64,000 nt of DNA, taken from positions 250,358 through 314,357 of the forward strand of contig NZ_QDKO01000043.1 in assembly GCF_003094615.1 (NCBI RefSeq). The letters run 5' to 3'. The notes under the pieces were generated by a model, which saw only the letters and a list, made by a program, of their open reading frames with translations, was not told the origin of the DNA and did not search any database. Numbering within the stretch: position 1 is the first letter of the stretch; every line of letters starts with the position of its first letter. Of this stretch, positions 11,614 to 20,797 are shown piece after piece. The translations under genes and the position numbers were made by a program. This DNA is from Caulobacter radicis (lineage in GTDB: Bacteria > Pseudomonadota > Alphaproteobacteria > Caulobacterales > Caulobacteraceae).

Positions 11614-14076
11614 CTATTCACGCGCCCCTGAGGTCAGCCGCAGCTCGTACTCCGGGACGATGCGCACGCCCCTCACCTCGCCCACCTGGCCGCCGGCCGG
11701 GATCGGCGCCTTGACCTCCGGCTGGATGTAGAGCGGGTTGTCGGCGCGCAGCGGCAGGACGGTCAGGGTCCAGTCGCGATCGAGCCGGTCGCTGAAACGG
11801 CTGAGGCCGACCTCCCACTTGGGGCCGTAGTAGAACTGGTCGTCGAGCATATCGACGCCGTCGAACAGCCGCGCCACGTCGCCGGCGTAGTCGATCTCCA
11901 GCCACGCCTCGCTCAGGCCGTCGAGCGCGCCCTTCGGCAGGCTCAGCGTCCAGGCGCCCGAGCGCCCATACTGCTCGGCATAGGGCTGGAGCACCGCCTT
12001 GGCGCGGCCGCCGATCTCGGAGGGCGGCAAAGCCGTGGCCTCGCGCAACGGCTTGATCTCGGCGATCAGGGTCCTGGCCGGCGCCTGGGCCTCGAACACC
12101 TGGAACGGCCCCTGCCCCTTGTCTCGCCGCAGCGGCAGGCTGGCCTCTGGCGCGGCGTCGAGCGCGGGCAGCACCGCCAGGCGGAAGCCCGCGTCGGCCT
12201 TGGAACGCACCGACCAGCCGGTCCCGTCGGCGAAGATCGGGTCCTGGCTGAGCACCAGCCGATCCTTGCCGCCGAACGGCAGAACATAGGCTTGCCTGGC
12301 CTGCTCGGCGCTGATCAGCACGATCCGCACCCGCTTGCCGCCGGCGGCGCGCACGGCGAGCTCGCGCACGCCCTCGGGGGTCAGCGTCGGCGTGACCACC
12401 CGACCGCCCGCGGCCTTCAGGCGCCTGCCGTTCAACGTGACCTCGACATCGGCCGAGAACGCCATCTCCACCGGCACACCCTTGGTGGCCGAGAAGACGT
12501 AGAGCGGCCCATCGCCGTCCTCCAGCCGGGTCAGCGGCTGGGCGCTCGCCCAGGCCAGGTTGGCGCCGTCGAGATCCAGGTTGATCGGCCAGACGAAGTA
12601 GGCGCCGGCGGGGATGTCGACCGCGCGGCTCGGGAAGGTGACCAAGCCGCCCGGCAGCTTGACCTCGAAGCGGGTCTTGGCCTGCACCGGCGTCTCGAAC
12701 TGCCGCACGTGGTTATTGAAGAACAGGAAGCCGCGGTCGCCCTGGCTGCGCACCGACCAGCGCGGGGTGGTCACGTCGTCGCGACCGCGCAGCCTGTCGG
12801 CCGGCCGCTGCACCTCCATCGGCGCCAGTCTGGCGCCAAAGGCGTGCATGAAGAGGTGATAGGGCCGGACCGCGTCGGCGACGGGATGAACCTGGCCGTA
12901 CTGGCCCAGCGGCGCCTGGAAGTCGTAGTTGACGATCGGCATGCCGTTGTACCCGCCCTGGCGGTCGTCCTCCTCCAGGGTGGTGTGGCCCTGAGGATTC
13001 CGGCCGCCATGGAACATGTAGTAGCCGTAGAGATTGGCGCCCGAGCCCAGCTGCACCGGCAGCATGGCCGCCACGTCGTCGGGCGAGAGATAGGGCCGGC
13101 GGCGATACATGATCGGCACGCCGCCGCCGAACTCCGCGCCCAGGAACGGCGTGTTGTCCATGTCGCTCTCGATCGTGCCGGCGTTGCGCGAGGTCGTCTG
13201 CGCGCCGAGGTCCCCGCCAACCCGGCTGCCAAAGCGGAAGGCGTAGACTTCCTTGGGCGGCAGCCGGCCCTGCCTGGCGCTCCACGGCTCGTCGGCATAG
13301 CCGCCGAAGACGGGAACGACCTCGCCCTTGGGATAGACCGCGTTGTCCCAGCCCGTCACCGTATAGAGCGGCACGTCGAAGCCGATCCTGCGCGCCAGGC
13401 TCTTGAGCGTCGCGATATGTCCGACGCCCGCGCCGGGCCCGCCGACGTTGTATTCGTTCTCCAGCTGGACCCCGATCACCGGACCGCCGTCCTTCCAGAG
13501 CTGGCCCTCGACCTGGCTGTAGATCTCGCGCCAGTAGCGCTCGACATAGGTCAGGTAGACCGGGTCGTCGCGCCGGGTGGGCATGGCGTTGACCACCCAG
13601 TCGGGCGTTCCGCCCCAGCGGACCTCGCCGTGCGCCCAAGGGCCGATGCGGATCACCACCATCAGGCCATTGGCCTTGGCCAGCTCGACGAACCGCTTGA
13701 GGTCGCGATCGCCCGCCCAGTTGAATTGGCCGGCGCGCTCCTCGTGGTGGTTCCAGATGATGTAGGTGGCCACGATGTCGACGCCCTGGGCCTTCATCTT
13801 GGCCAGCTCGGCGCCCCAGTTCTCGGGCGGATAGCGGGTGTAGTGGAACTCGCCCATCACCGGCGTCCAGGGCTGGCCGTTGCGCGTCAGGTAGCGGTTG
13901 TTGACGCCCAGCGTCTGGCCGTCGGGCGCGGTGGAGGCGCCCATGCGCAGGTGCTCCGAACGCACGGCGGCGGGCGGACGCGTCGCGTCAACTGTCAGGT
14001 CGGCGGCCTGGGCCGCGATCGCCGTTGCGAACGCCGAGGCCGTGACCAGGGCGAGGGTCCGGGTGCGAAGGGTCAT
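11614..14076 (-). CDS. secreted GH35 beta-galactosidase (DUF5597 type)
   Basis: 820 residues from ATG 14074-14076, preceded by AGGAAACGTCCC. Signal peptide 1-24 ends AAQAA. The GH35 catalytic domain shows GEFHYTRYPPENW (75-87), IIWNHHE, RIGPWAHGE and the acid/base motif QLENEYN with Glu208. The C-terminal half has beta-sandwich regions seen in GH35 enzymes of Caulobacter and Xanthomonas. It should remove terminal beta-galactose from plant-type galactans or galactosylated glycans in the periplasm or outside. It heads a minus-strand set with a TonB receptor and the large regulator, and is divergent from the GH59 gene. Confidence 0.93.
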   Translation of the reverse strand: MTLRTRTLALVTASAFATAIAAQAADLTVDATRPPAAVRSEHLRMGASTAPDGQTLGVNNRYLTRNGQPWTPVMGEFHYTRYPPENWGAELAKMKAQGVDIVATYIIWNHHEERAGQFNWAGDRDLKRFVELAKANGLMVVIRIGPWAHGEVRWGGTPDWVVNAMPTRRDDPVYLTYVERYWREIYSQVEGQLWKDGGPVIGVQLENEYNVGGPGAGVGHIATLKSLARRIGFDVPLYTVTGWDNAVYPKGEVVPVFGGYADEPWSARQGRLPPKEVYAFRFGSRVGGDLGAQTTSRNAGTIESDMDNTPFLGAEFGGGVPIMYRRRPYLSPDDVAAMLPVQLGSGANLYGYYMFHGGRNPQGHTTLEEDDRQGGYNGMPIVNYDFQAPLGQYGQVHPVADAVRPYHLFMHAFGARLAPMEVQRPADRLRGRDDVTTPRWSVRSQGDRGFLFFNNHVRQFETPVQAKTRFEVKLPGGLVTFPSRAVDIPAGAYFVWPINLDLDGANLAWASAQPLTRLEDGDGPLYVFSATKGVPVEMAFSADVEVTLNGRRLKAAGGRVVTPTLTPEGVRELAVRAAGGKRVRIVLISAEQARQAYVLPFGGKDRLVLSQDPIFADGTGWSVRSKADAGFRLAVLPALDAAPEASLPLRRDKGQGPFQVFEAQAPARTLIAEIKPLREATALPPSEIGGRAKAVLQPYAEQYGRSGAWTLSLPKGALDGLSEAWLEIDYAGDVARLFDGVDMLDDQFYYGPKWEVGLSRFSDRLDRDWTLTVLPLRADNPLYIQPEVKAPIPAGGQVGEVRGVRIVPEYELRLTSGARE

Positions 14077-14550
14077 GGGACGTTTCCTGATGGTGTCTGT
14101 TTTCGCGCGCGCCGCCCGCGGGCCGGCTTTCAGCATTCCTGGCTGATAATTGGTCATACCAGTCAATCTCAGGCGTCACCGAAACCGGGCGATTTCGCTC
14201 CAGGCGTTCGCCTGTCTGCGCGCTTCCCACATTCTGGAAACAAACGGGATGACAGCGCTAGCCAACAGTTTTCTCTCACCATTTGAGACTTCGCCTGAGG
14301 GTAATATTTGTCCTATGAATGACTTGCTCGCACATTTCGAGCGTGTGATAAACTGGTCATACATCCCTGGAGAGCCAGGCGGTTTTCATGGCTCGGCCGT
14401 GCGAAACGCCCCGGGATGCACCATCGCGATCAACGCCGCTGGCGAACACCGAGTCCGCTCGGCGTTCACGACATAAGAACTGGGAGAGGGAACGATGGAG
14501 TGCGTGAGCGCGCGCGGCCACGCGGCCGCCGCCGTGTCGAGGACGGCGTG
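14077..14550. promoter_or_regulatory. 474-base divergent control region between GH35 and GH59 genes
   Basis: This gene-free stretch is clearly richer in A/T than its surroundings. It holds TTGGTCATACCAGT (14150-14163) near the GH35 side and a second copy of the core, CTGGTCATAC (14353-14362), near the GH59 side. The first contains TGGTCATACCA, an exact match to the FadR-type GntR consensus TNGTNNNACNA. A candidate promoter, TTGCTC (14324-14329), 16 bases, TGATAA (14346-14351), ends just before the second operator. An imperfect LacI-like core ACAGCGCTAGC lies at 14252-14262, and a small CCTGG-AGAG-CCAGG hairpin at 14366-14379. No open frame of note is seen. Confidence 0.5.
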
Positions 14551-16755
14551 ATGAGGATTTCGCCCCCCGGCCCTGCCGTCGTCGCCAAGCGGCGCGGCGA
14601 CTTCGACCCGTCGCGACGCCGCCACCTGCTGGCCGCCGGTTCGCTGCTGTGCCTGGCGCCGCTGAGCCGCGCCCTTGCCCAGCCCGCCTCGCCCCACGCG
14701 ATCAGGCTGCGCGGCGACGCCGGCGGCGCGCGGTTCGACGGCATCGGCGTGGTCACCGGAGGCGGGGCCACGGCCGTGCTGCTCAAGGACTATCCCGAGC
14801 CCCAGCGCAGCCAGATCCTCGACCTGCTCTACAAGCCCAAGTTCGGCGCCTCGGTCAGCGCCCTGCTGGCCGAGATCCCCGGCGACGGCAACTCGACGCA
14901 AGGCTCGATGCCCAGCCACATGCACACGCGCGAGGACCTGAGCTACGAGCGCGGCTACATCTGGTGGGTCCTGCAAGAGGCCAAGAAGCGCAATCCGGCC
15001 CTGTCGCTGGACGCCACGGCCTGGAGCGCGCCAGGTTGGATCGGCGGCGGCAAGTTCTGGTCCCAGGACGCCGTCGACTACTACGTCAAATGGCTCGAGG
15101 GCCTGCGCGACGCCTATGGGCTGGAGCTGGACGCCATCGGCTGTCGCAACGAGAAGGGCCAGGACTACGCCTTCGTCAAAGCCCTGCGCCGCACGCTGAA
15201 CGCCAAGGGCTTCTCCAGGGTGAAGGTCCACGCCTTCGACAACTGGCCCAAGGACAAGCTCGACTTCGTCAAGGACATGACGACCGACGCCGAGCTGCGC
15301 GACGCCATCGACATCATCAGCGCCCACGTCTTCTACGCCAACGCCCACGCCAGCGCCGAGCAGCAGGCCATGGCCAAGGCCATGGGCAAGCCGATCTGGA
15401 ACACCGAGGACCACGTCTATCTGAAGGGCTTCGACTGCGCGATCGGCATCGTCCGAGCCTTCAACCACAATTGGATCCTGAGCGGCGCGACCAAGGTCGT
15501 GAACTGGTACGACATCGCCGGCGTCTATCCGCTCGAGCCCTATTCGGAGGATCCGGCCACGGTGCTGGCCCACGAACCATGGAGCGGCCACTACCGGGTG
15601 CGCGAGGCCCTCTGGGGCTACGCCCACTACGGCCAGTTCACCGAGATCGGCTGGACCTATCTCGCCGGCGGCAGCGGCATGCTGCCCAAGGGCGGCTCCC
15701 ACGCAACCCTGAAGTCGCCGGGCGCGGACTACAGCCTGATCGTCGAGACCCAGGGCGCGACGCAGACCCAGACCATCCGGATCGAGATCGGCGAAGGCCT
15801 GTCGCCCGAGCCGCTCTGCGTCTGGCGCAGCACCGCCGCCGAGCAGTTCGTGCGCCAGGGCGACCTCACGCCCGTCGACGGCGCGGTGAGCCTGGTCGTC
15901 GAGCCGGACGCGATCTACTCGCTGTCGACCACGCGCGGCCAGCAGAAGGGCGGCTTCGAGGCGATCCCCAAGCCCGCGCCCTTCCCCTTCCCTTATCGAG
16001 AGACCTTCGAGACCTACGCCTCACCGGCCGCCCATGGCTGGCTGCCGCGCTACACCGCCGACATCGCCGGCGCCTTCGAGCTGGCCGAGCGTCCGGACGG
16101 CAAGGGGCGATGCCTGCGCCAGGCGGTCCCGATCCCGACCATCTCCTGGGCGCCGGACTGGCGGCCCTACACCATCCTGGGTGATGCCGGCTGGGGCGAC
16201 TACGAAGTCGCGACCAAGGTCTGGCTGAACCCAGGCGACACCGCTGCGGTCATGGGCCGGATCAACCATGTCGGCACGGGCTACGGCTTCATCCCCAAGG
16301 GCTACTTCCTGGAGCTGGCCCACGACGGCCGCTGCCGGCTCGTGGCCATTCGCGGCAAGAAGAACCCCAAGGCCCTGGTCGGCGACGCCGAGCAGCAGGC
16401 CCAGATCAAGGCCGGCAAGTTCGACGGCGAAGGCGGCGAACTGGTCCTTGGCGACACCCAGTTGGCCGGGGTCGCGCCCGGCCAATGGATCAAGCTGTCG
16501 CTGCGGTTCGAAGGCGGCCGCATCACCGGCCTCGTCAATGACCAGGTGGTGCTCACCGCGGAAAACAGGCTCTACGACAAGGGCATGGCGGGACTGCTGG
16601 TCGGCGCCGACCGCTCGCGGCTCAGCACGCCCTGGTTCGGCGAACTCGTCGTCGGCCAAGTCGGCGGCCAGGCGCCGCGGCCAGCCCGTGCGCTTTCCCG
16701 CCAGACGCCGATCTACGCCGCCCGCAAGAGCACGCGGCCTCCCCGGTCCGTCTGA
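14551..16755 (+). CDS. Tat-exported GH59 galactosylceramidase-like glycosidase
   Basis: 734 residues from ATG 14551, behind GAGGA. The N-terminus has a twin-arginine signal (SRRRHLLAAG then LLCLAPLSRALA). The catalytic domain aligns by eye with animal galactocerebrosidase along its length: FDGIGVVTGGG (62-72), YPEPQRSQILD, PSHMHTRED, EAKKRNP, SAPGWIG, CRNEKG with acid/base Glu201, IWNTEDH with nucleophile Glu286, and EPWSGHY. The last 200 residues look like the lectin-like domain that completes the active site in GALC. It cleaves beta-galactose from a lipid or glycan. It is divergent from GH35, which fits joint use of galactosides. Family assignment is strong; the bacterial substrate is not known. 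Confidence 0.9.
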   Translation: MRISPPGPAVVAKRRGDFDPSRRRHLLAAGSLLCLAPLSRALAQPASPHAIRLRGDAGGARFDGIGVVTGGGATAVLLKDYPEPQRSQILDLLYKPKFGASVSALLAEIPGDGNSTQGSMPSHMHTREDLSYERGYIWWVLQEAKKRNPALSLDATAWSAPGWIGGGKFWSQDAVDYYVKWLEGLRDAYGLELDAIGCRNEKGQDYAFVKALRRTLNAKGFSRVKVHAFDNWPKDKLDFVKDMTTDAELRDAIDIISAHVFYANAHASAEQQAMAKAMGKPIWNTEDHVYLKGFDCAIGIVRAFNHNWILSGATKVVNWYDIAGVYPLEPYSEDPATVLAHEPWSGHYRVREALWGYAHYGQFTEIGWTYLAGGSGMLPKGGSHATLKSPGADYSLIVETQGATQTQTIRIEIGEGLSPEPLCVWRSTAAEQFVRQGDLTPVDGAVSLVVEPDAIYSLSTTRGQQKGGFEAIPKPAPFPFPYRETFETYASPAAHGWLPRYTADIAGAFELAERPDGKGRCLRQAVPIPTISWAPDWRPYTILGDAGWGDYEVATKVWLNPGDTAAVMGRINHVGTGYGFIPKGYFLELAHDGRCRLVAIRGKKNPKALVGDAEQQAQIKAGKFDGEGGELVLGDTQLAGVAPGQWIKLSLRFEGGRITGLVNDQVVLTAENRLYDKGMAGLLVGADRSRLSTPWFGELVVGQVGGQAPRPARALSRQTPIYAARKSTRPPRSV

Positions 16756-16903
16756 TGCGCAAACCTTCCGGTCGCCACGGCGGCCAGTCGTCTCGCCGGC
16801 CCCGGCCGAGGACGGCCTGAAGCCAAACCGGCCGATAGACAGCGCCACGCATAGGCTCGGCCCAGACCCTGCGCCAGGCGGCCGGTCCACGCCGTCCCGA
16901 CAT

Positions 16904-17866
16904 TCAATCCCGCGCTGCCGCGACCGCCTCGCCGACGGCGGAGGGCTTGCGATGCGCCGCCAGGCAGGTGGTGACAGAGGCCAGCACCAGGATGATCGCC
17001 AGGCTTTCGAACTGCGTCGGCAGTCGCCTGTCCCAGAAGAAGCCGTAGAGCAGCGCGAACAGGGTCTCGAACAGGATCATCTGGCCGACCATGGTCAGCG
17101 GCAGAAGCCTGGACATCCGGTTCCAGAGGCCGTTGCCGATGATCGAAGAGAAGACGGCGATGCCGCTGGAGACCGCCAGCAGGAACAGCCAGTCGCCAGC
17201 GGCGTGCGGCGTGGTGTCGAACAACAGGGCTGGCGGAACGAGGACCAGCGCCTGCACGCCGGTGACGACGCCGATCAGCAGGCTCCAGTCATGGGCCGAG
17301 ACCTGCGGCAACCGGGCCATCCAGCGGCTGTTGCTGACCGCGAATGTCGTCCATGAGGCCAGCGCCCCGAAGGCGCACAGCAGGCCCAGCGCCTGGCGCG
17401 AGAAGTCCGCGCCGCGCACCTGGCCCAGCGCTTCCCAGCCGATGCAGATCACGCCAGCGCCGCTGAGCAGCAGCGAAGGCGCCAGCTTGCGCAGAGGAAC
17501 CGCGCCCTTATCGCGACTGCCGATGATCGTCACGGCCACCGGCAGGAAACCGATGACCAGCGAAGGCGTCGCCACCCCGCCCAGCTGAACGCCGGTGGCC
17601 AGCAGCACGTAGTAGAGCGAATTGCCCAGCAGGCTGAGCCAGCACAGCGCCAGCCATTCCCGCCGCCCCAGCAACGCCGTCACCTGTCGCCAGCGCGGCG
17701 CCAAGAGCGCCAAGGCGAAAATTCCGTAGGTGAGATAGCGCCCGGCGGACAGCTGAAGCGGACCGAAGGGGCGCACCACTTCCGGCGCCACGAACACCAG
17801 GCCCCACAAGGCCCCGGCGGCCGCGCCGCAGGCCACGCCCAGCGTCGTGCGTCTCGCGTCCGACAT
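16904..17866 (-). CDS. DMT-superfamily (EamA) permease
   Basis: 320 residues with ten hydrophobic helices in two EamA repeats (first half from GVACGAAAGALWGLVFV; second half from ALGLLCAFGALASWTTFAV). These inner-membrane carriers usually export amino acids or related metabolites. It starts ATG 17864-17866 and is divergent from the FAD-oxidase cluster; the 131-base gap carries probable GntR operator sites, so it may belong to the same regulon. The 148 bases between this gene's stop and the GH59 stop show no feature beyond convergent gene ends. Confidence 0.85.
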   Translation of the reverse strand: MSDARRTTLGVACGAAAGALWGLVFVAPEVVRPFGPLQLSAGRYLTYGIFALALLAPRWRQVTALLGRREWLALCWLSLLGNSLYYVLLATGVQLGGVATPSLVIGFLPVAVTIIGSRDKGAVPLRKLAPSLLLSGAGVICIGWEALGQVRGADFSRQALGLLCAFGALASWTTFAVSNSRWMARLPQVSAHDWSLLIGVVTGVQALVLVPPALLFDTTPHAAGDWLFLLAVSSGIAVFSSIIGNGLWNRMSRLLPLTMVGQMILFETLFALLYGFFWDRRLPTQFESLAIILVLASVTTCLAAHRKPSAVGEAVAAARD

Positions 17867-17940
17867 CGCCTCGTCCTCCCGGCCCCTGAGGGCCTAACGA
17901 AAAATCAGTATGGACGACCTGACTACCATGTGCATATTTT

Positions 17941-17963
17941 CTGTCTACAGTTTGTATACACAA
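17941..17963. promoter_or_regulatory. two adjacent GntR-type operator candidates upstream of FAD oxidoreductase
   Basis: CTGTCTACAG (17941-17950) is followed directly by TTTGTATACACAA (17951-17963). The second has a GTATAC palindromic core typical of GntR-family sites. The first shares TCTGTCTAC (17940-17948 with the preceding T) with the reverse complement of 24671-24682 upstream of the cluster's own GntR gene. The pair lies 35 bases before the ATG at 17998, a normal place for an operator. Binding is inferred. Confidence 0.5.
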
Positions 17964-17997
17964 CAACAAAGCGCCCCAGGGAGGGGCCCTCGCGGCC

Positions 17998-19314
17998 ATG
18001 AAAGTAACCTCGCTTCCCGCCGACGACGCCAATCCGGGCTGGTTCCACACCAGCGCGCAACGCACCCCCCGCCCCTGCGCCACCGGTGAGATCAGGACAC
18101 GCTGGGCCATCGTCGGCGCGGGCCTCACCGGCCTTTCGGCCGCCCGGCGACTGGCCGAGCGCTTCCCCGACGACGAGGTGGTTCTGGTCGAGGCCCAGGT
18201 CGTGGGTTTCGGGCCCTCGGGCCGCAACGCCGGCTTCGCCATCGACCTGCCGCACGACATCGGCGCCGACGACTACATCGGCGACATCGACGTGGCCCGC
18301 ACGGTACTGAAGCTGAACATGGTCGGCCAGCAGTCGCTGAAGGACATCGTCGCCGCCCACGGCATCGACTGCCACCTGCGCGCCTCGGGCAAGTACCAGG
18401 CGGCGATCGAGGATCGAGGCGTGGCGGTGCTGGACGCCTATCGCCGCGGCCTGGACAAGCTGGGCCAGCCCTACGAAATGATCGGCGGCCCCGACCTGCC
18501 CGGCCACATCGGGACCGGCTACTACCGCCAGGCCCTCTACACGCCTGGCACGGCGCTGGTGCAGCCGGCGGCGCTGGTGAAGGGGCTGGCCGACACCCTG
18601 CCCGCCAACGTCTCGCTCTACGAGAACACGCCGATCACCGGCGTCGAATACGGCGACAAGGTCGTGCTGACGCACGCCAAGGGCCGCTTCGTCGCCGACA
18701 AGCTGCTCCTGACCAACAACGCCTTCGCCATGCACTTCGGCTTCCTGCGCGGGCGCATGCTGCCGATCTTCACCTATGGCAGCCTGACACGTCCGCTGAC
18801 GCCGACCGAGCAGGCCAGGCTGGGCGGCAAGGACTTCTGGGGCCTGATCCCGGCCGATCCATGCGGCACGACGCTGAGGCGCACGCACGACAACCGGATC
18901 CTGGTGCGCAACAGCTTTTCCTTCAACGCCGACGGCCGCCCCGATCCCGACTGCCTGCGGCGCTTCAAGCAGCGCCACCGCCGCTCGTTCAAGCGCCGCT
19001 TCCCGATGCTGCCGGACGTGCCGTTCGAGTTCACCTGGGGCGGCTCGCTGGCGATGTCGGCCAACCACGAAGGCCAGTTCGGCCAGCTCGCCCCCAATGT
19101 CTACGGCGCGCTGTGCTGCAACGGCCTTGGGGTCACGCGCGGCACCGCCACGGGCCTGCTGCTGGCCGACTGGCTGGCCGGCGAACGCGGCGAGGTCATC
19201 GACTTCCTGCTGGCCTCGCCCGGCCCCAGCCGCAACCCGCCCCGTCCCCTGCTCGACATCGGCGTGAACCTGACCCTGGCCTGGTCGCAGCACAAGGCCG
19301 GCCAGGAGAGCTGA
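17998..19314 (+). CDS. FAD-dependent amine/D-amino-acid oxidoreductase (DAO family)
   Basis: 438 residues. A Rossmann FAD motif AIVGAGLTGLSAARRLAE lies at about 37-54, preceded by a short PGWFHTS segment and followed by GFGPSGRNAGFAIDLPHD, the pattern of gamma-glutamylputrescine oxidase and hydroxyproline/opine-type oxidases. The C-terminal CCNGLGVTRGTATGLLLADW closes the FAD site. It should oxidise a C-N bond of a small amine or imino acid in the cytoplasm. It is first in a plus-strand set with an MFS carrier, DapA-like lyase and aldehyde dehydrogenase, so its product probably feeds those enzymes. Substrate unproven. Confidence 0.85.
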   Translation: MKVTSLPADDANPGWFHTSAQRTPRPCATGEIRTRWAIVGAGLTGLSAARRLAERFPDDEVVLVEAQVVGFGPSGRNAGFAIDLPHDIGADDYIGDIDVARTVLKLNMVGQQSLKDIVAAHGIDCHLRASGKYQAAIEDRGVAVLDAYRRGLDKLGQPYEMIGGPDLPGHIGTGYYRQALYTPGTALVQPAALVKGLADTLPANVSLYENTPITGVEYGDKVVLTHAKGRFVADKLLLTNNAFAMHFGFLRGRMLPIFTYGSLTRPLTPTEQARLGGKDFWGLIPADPCGTTLRRTHDNRILVRNSFSFNADGRPDPDCLRRFKQRHRRSFKRRFPMLPDVPFEFTWGGSLAMSANHEGQFGQLAPNVYGALCCNGLGVTRGTATGLLLADWLAGERGEVIDFLLASPGPSRNPPRPLLDIGVNLTLAWSQHKAGQES

Positions 19315-19389
19315 TCGCGACCGGCGGCGGACCGCCGCATGGACGCGAGACCCATCAACAAGAAAAGATCGATCTAGAGGAAACAGAAC

Positions 19390-20730
19390 ATGGAAACAGC
19401 GCGACGGACGCTGGAGGACCTTCCTCTCAACGCGTTCCACAAGCTGCTCACCGTGCGATCGGGCGGCGGCTCCTTCGTCGACGGCTACGTGCTCAGCATC
19501 ATCGGCGTGGTGCTGGCCCACGCCTCGGCGGACCTCGGCTTCTCGGACTTCTGGCAGGGCCTGATCGCCGCCTCGGCGCTGATCGGCATCTTCTGCGGCG
19601 GCATGATCGGCGGCTGGCTGACCGATCACTTCGGACGCCGGCGCGTGTTCTTCGTCGGCCCGGTCATCTTCATCGTCTTCTCGGTGATCCAGTTCTGGAC
19701 CAATTCGCCCGAGCTCTTGTTCGGCTGCCGGCTGATGATGGGCGTGGCCGTCGGGATCGAGTACCCGGTGGCGACCGCCCTGCTGGTCGAGTTCCTGCCC
19801 AGGTCGTCGCGCGGTCCTCGCCTGGCCACCCTGACCATCCTGTGGTTCGCTGGCGCTGCCCTGGCCTACATGGTCGGCACGACGCTGCTGGCGGTCGCCG
19901 GTCCCGAGGCCTGGCGCCTGGGCCTGGCCAGCTCGGCCGTCATCGGCCTGGCGCTGCTGCTCATCCGACTGGGAACCCCTGAATCGCCGCGCTGGCTGAT
20001 CAGCAAGGGTCGTCGACCTGAAGCCGACGCGGTCATCGCCCAGGTGTTCGGGCCGCAGTATTCCACCGCCGACCTGCCCGAGCAGCCCGAGATCCGGAAC
20101 GCCTCGCTGTGGGCGCTGCTGAAGCAAGGCTACGGCATGCGCCTGATCTTCGTCTCGCTGTTCTGGACCTGCTCGGTCATCCCGGTCTTCGCCGTCTACG
20201 CCTTCGCCCCCAAGGTGCTGGCCGCGCTGAGCATTCCCGAGCACTGGGCGGCCGTCGGGTCTGTGGCCATCACCGTGCTGTTCGTCGTCGGCTGCATCGC
20301 CGCCACGGCGCTGATCAACCGCATGGGCCGCCGGCCGATGCTGATCCACAGCTTCCTGTGGTCGGGCCTGGCCCTCTTGCTGCTGGGCGCCTTCGCCCAC
20401 GGCGCGCCGGTGCTGATCCTGGTGCTGTTTGGGGCCTACGCCCTCTTCATCGGCGGCGCCCAGGTGTTGCAGCTGGTCTATCCCAACGAGCTGTTCCCGA
20501 CCGAGATCCGGGCGGTGGGCGTGGGCATCGGCACCTCGCTCTCGCGGGTCGGGGCCGCCATCGGCACCTATCTCGTGCCGGTCTCGCTGAGCCACCTCGG
20601 CATCGGCCCGACGATGTTCGCCGCCGCCGGGGTCACCCTGGTGGGCCTGCTCGCGGCGGTCCTGCTGGCCCCCGAGACCCGCTCGCTCAACCTCGCCGAA
20701 GCCTCGTCGCTGACCAAGCGCCCGGCCTGA
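19390..20730 (+). CDS. MFS metabolite:H+ symporter
   Basis: 446 residues, twelve hydrophobic segments. Motifs are DGYVLSIIGVVL in helix 1, GGWLTDHFGRRRVFF between helices 2 and 3, PESPRWLISKGR before the central loop and AATALINRMGRRPML in the second half. These are typical of the sugar-porter/AAHS/MHS-like branch that imports organic acids, aromatic acids or betaines. It begins 75 bases after the oxidase gene with an AGGAAACAGAAC ribosome site before ATG 19390. It is the likely inner-membrane importer for the pathway's substrate. Confidence 0.87.
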   Translation: METARRTLEDLPLNAFHKLLTVRSGGGSFVDGYVLSIIGVVLAHASADLGFSDFWQGLIAASALIGIFCGGMIGGWLTDHFGRRRVFFVGPVIFIVFSVIQFWTNSPELLFGCRLMMGVAVGIEYPVATALLVEFLPRSSRGPRLATLTILWFAGAALAYMVGTTLLAVAGPEAWRLGLASSAVIGLALLLIRLGTPESPRWLISKGRRPEADAVIAQVFGPQYSTADLPEQPEIRNASLWALLKQGYGMRLIFVSLFWTCSVIPVFAVYAFAPKVLAALSIPEHWAAVGSVAITVLFVVGCIAATALINRMGRRPMLIHSFLWSGLALLLLGAFAHGAPVLILVLFGAYALFIGGAQVLQLVYPNELFPTEIRAVGVGIGTSLSRVGAAIGTYLVPVSLSHLGIGPTMFAAAGVTLVGLLAAVLLAPETRSLNLAEASSLTKRPA

Positions 20731-20797
20731 CGCGCCTCCTCTTCCCCTCAAAAATCGAGACGGGCCTCCCCGCCCGTCTCCCATCGGAGACACGACC

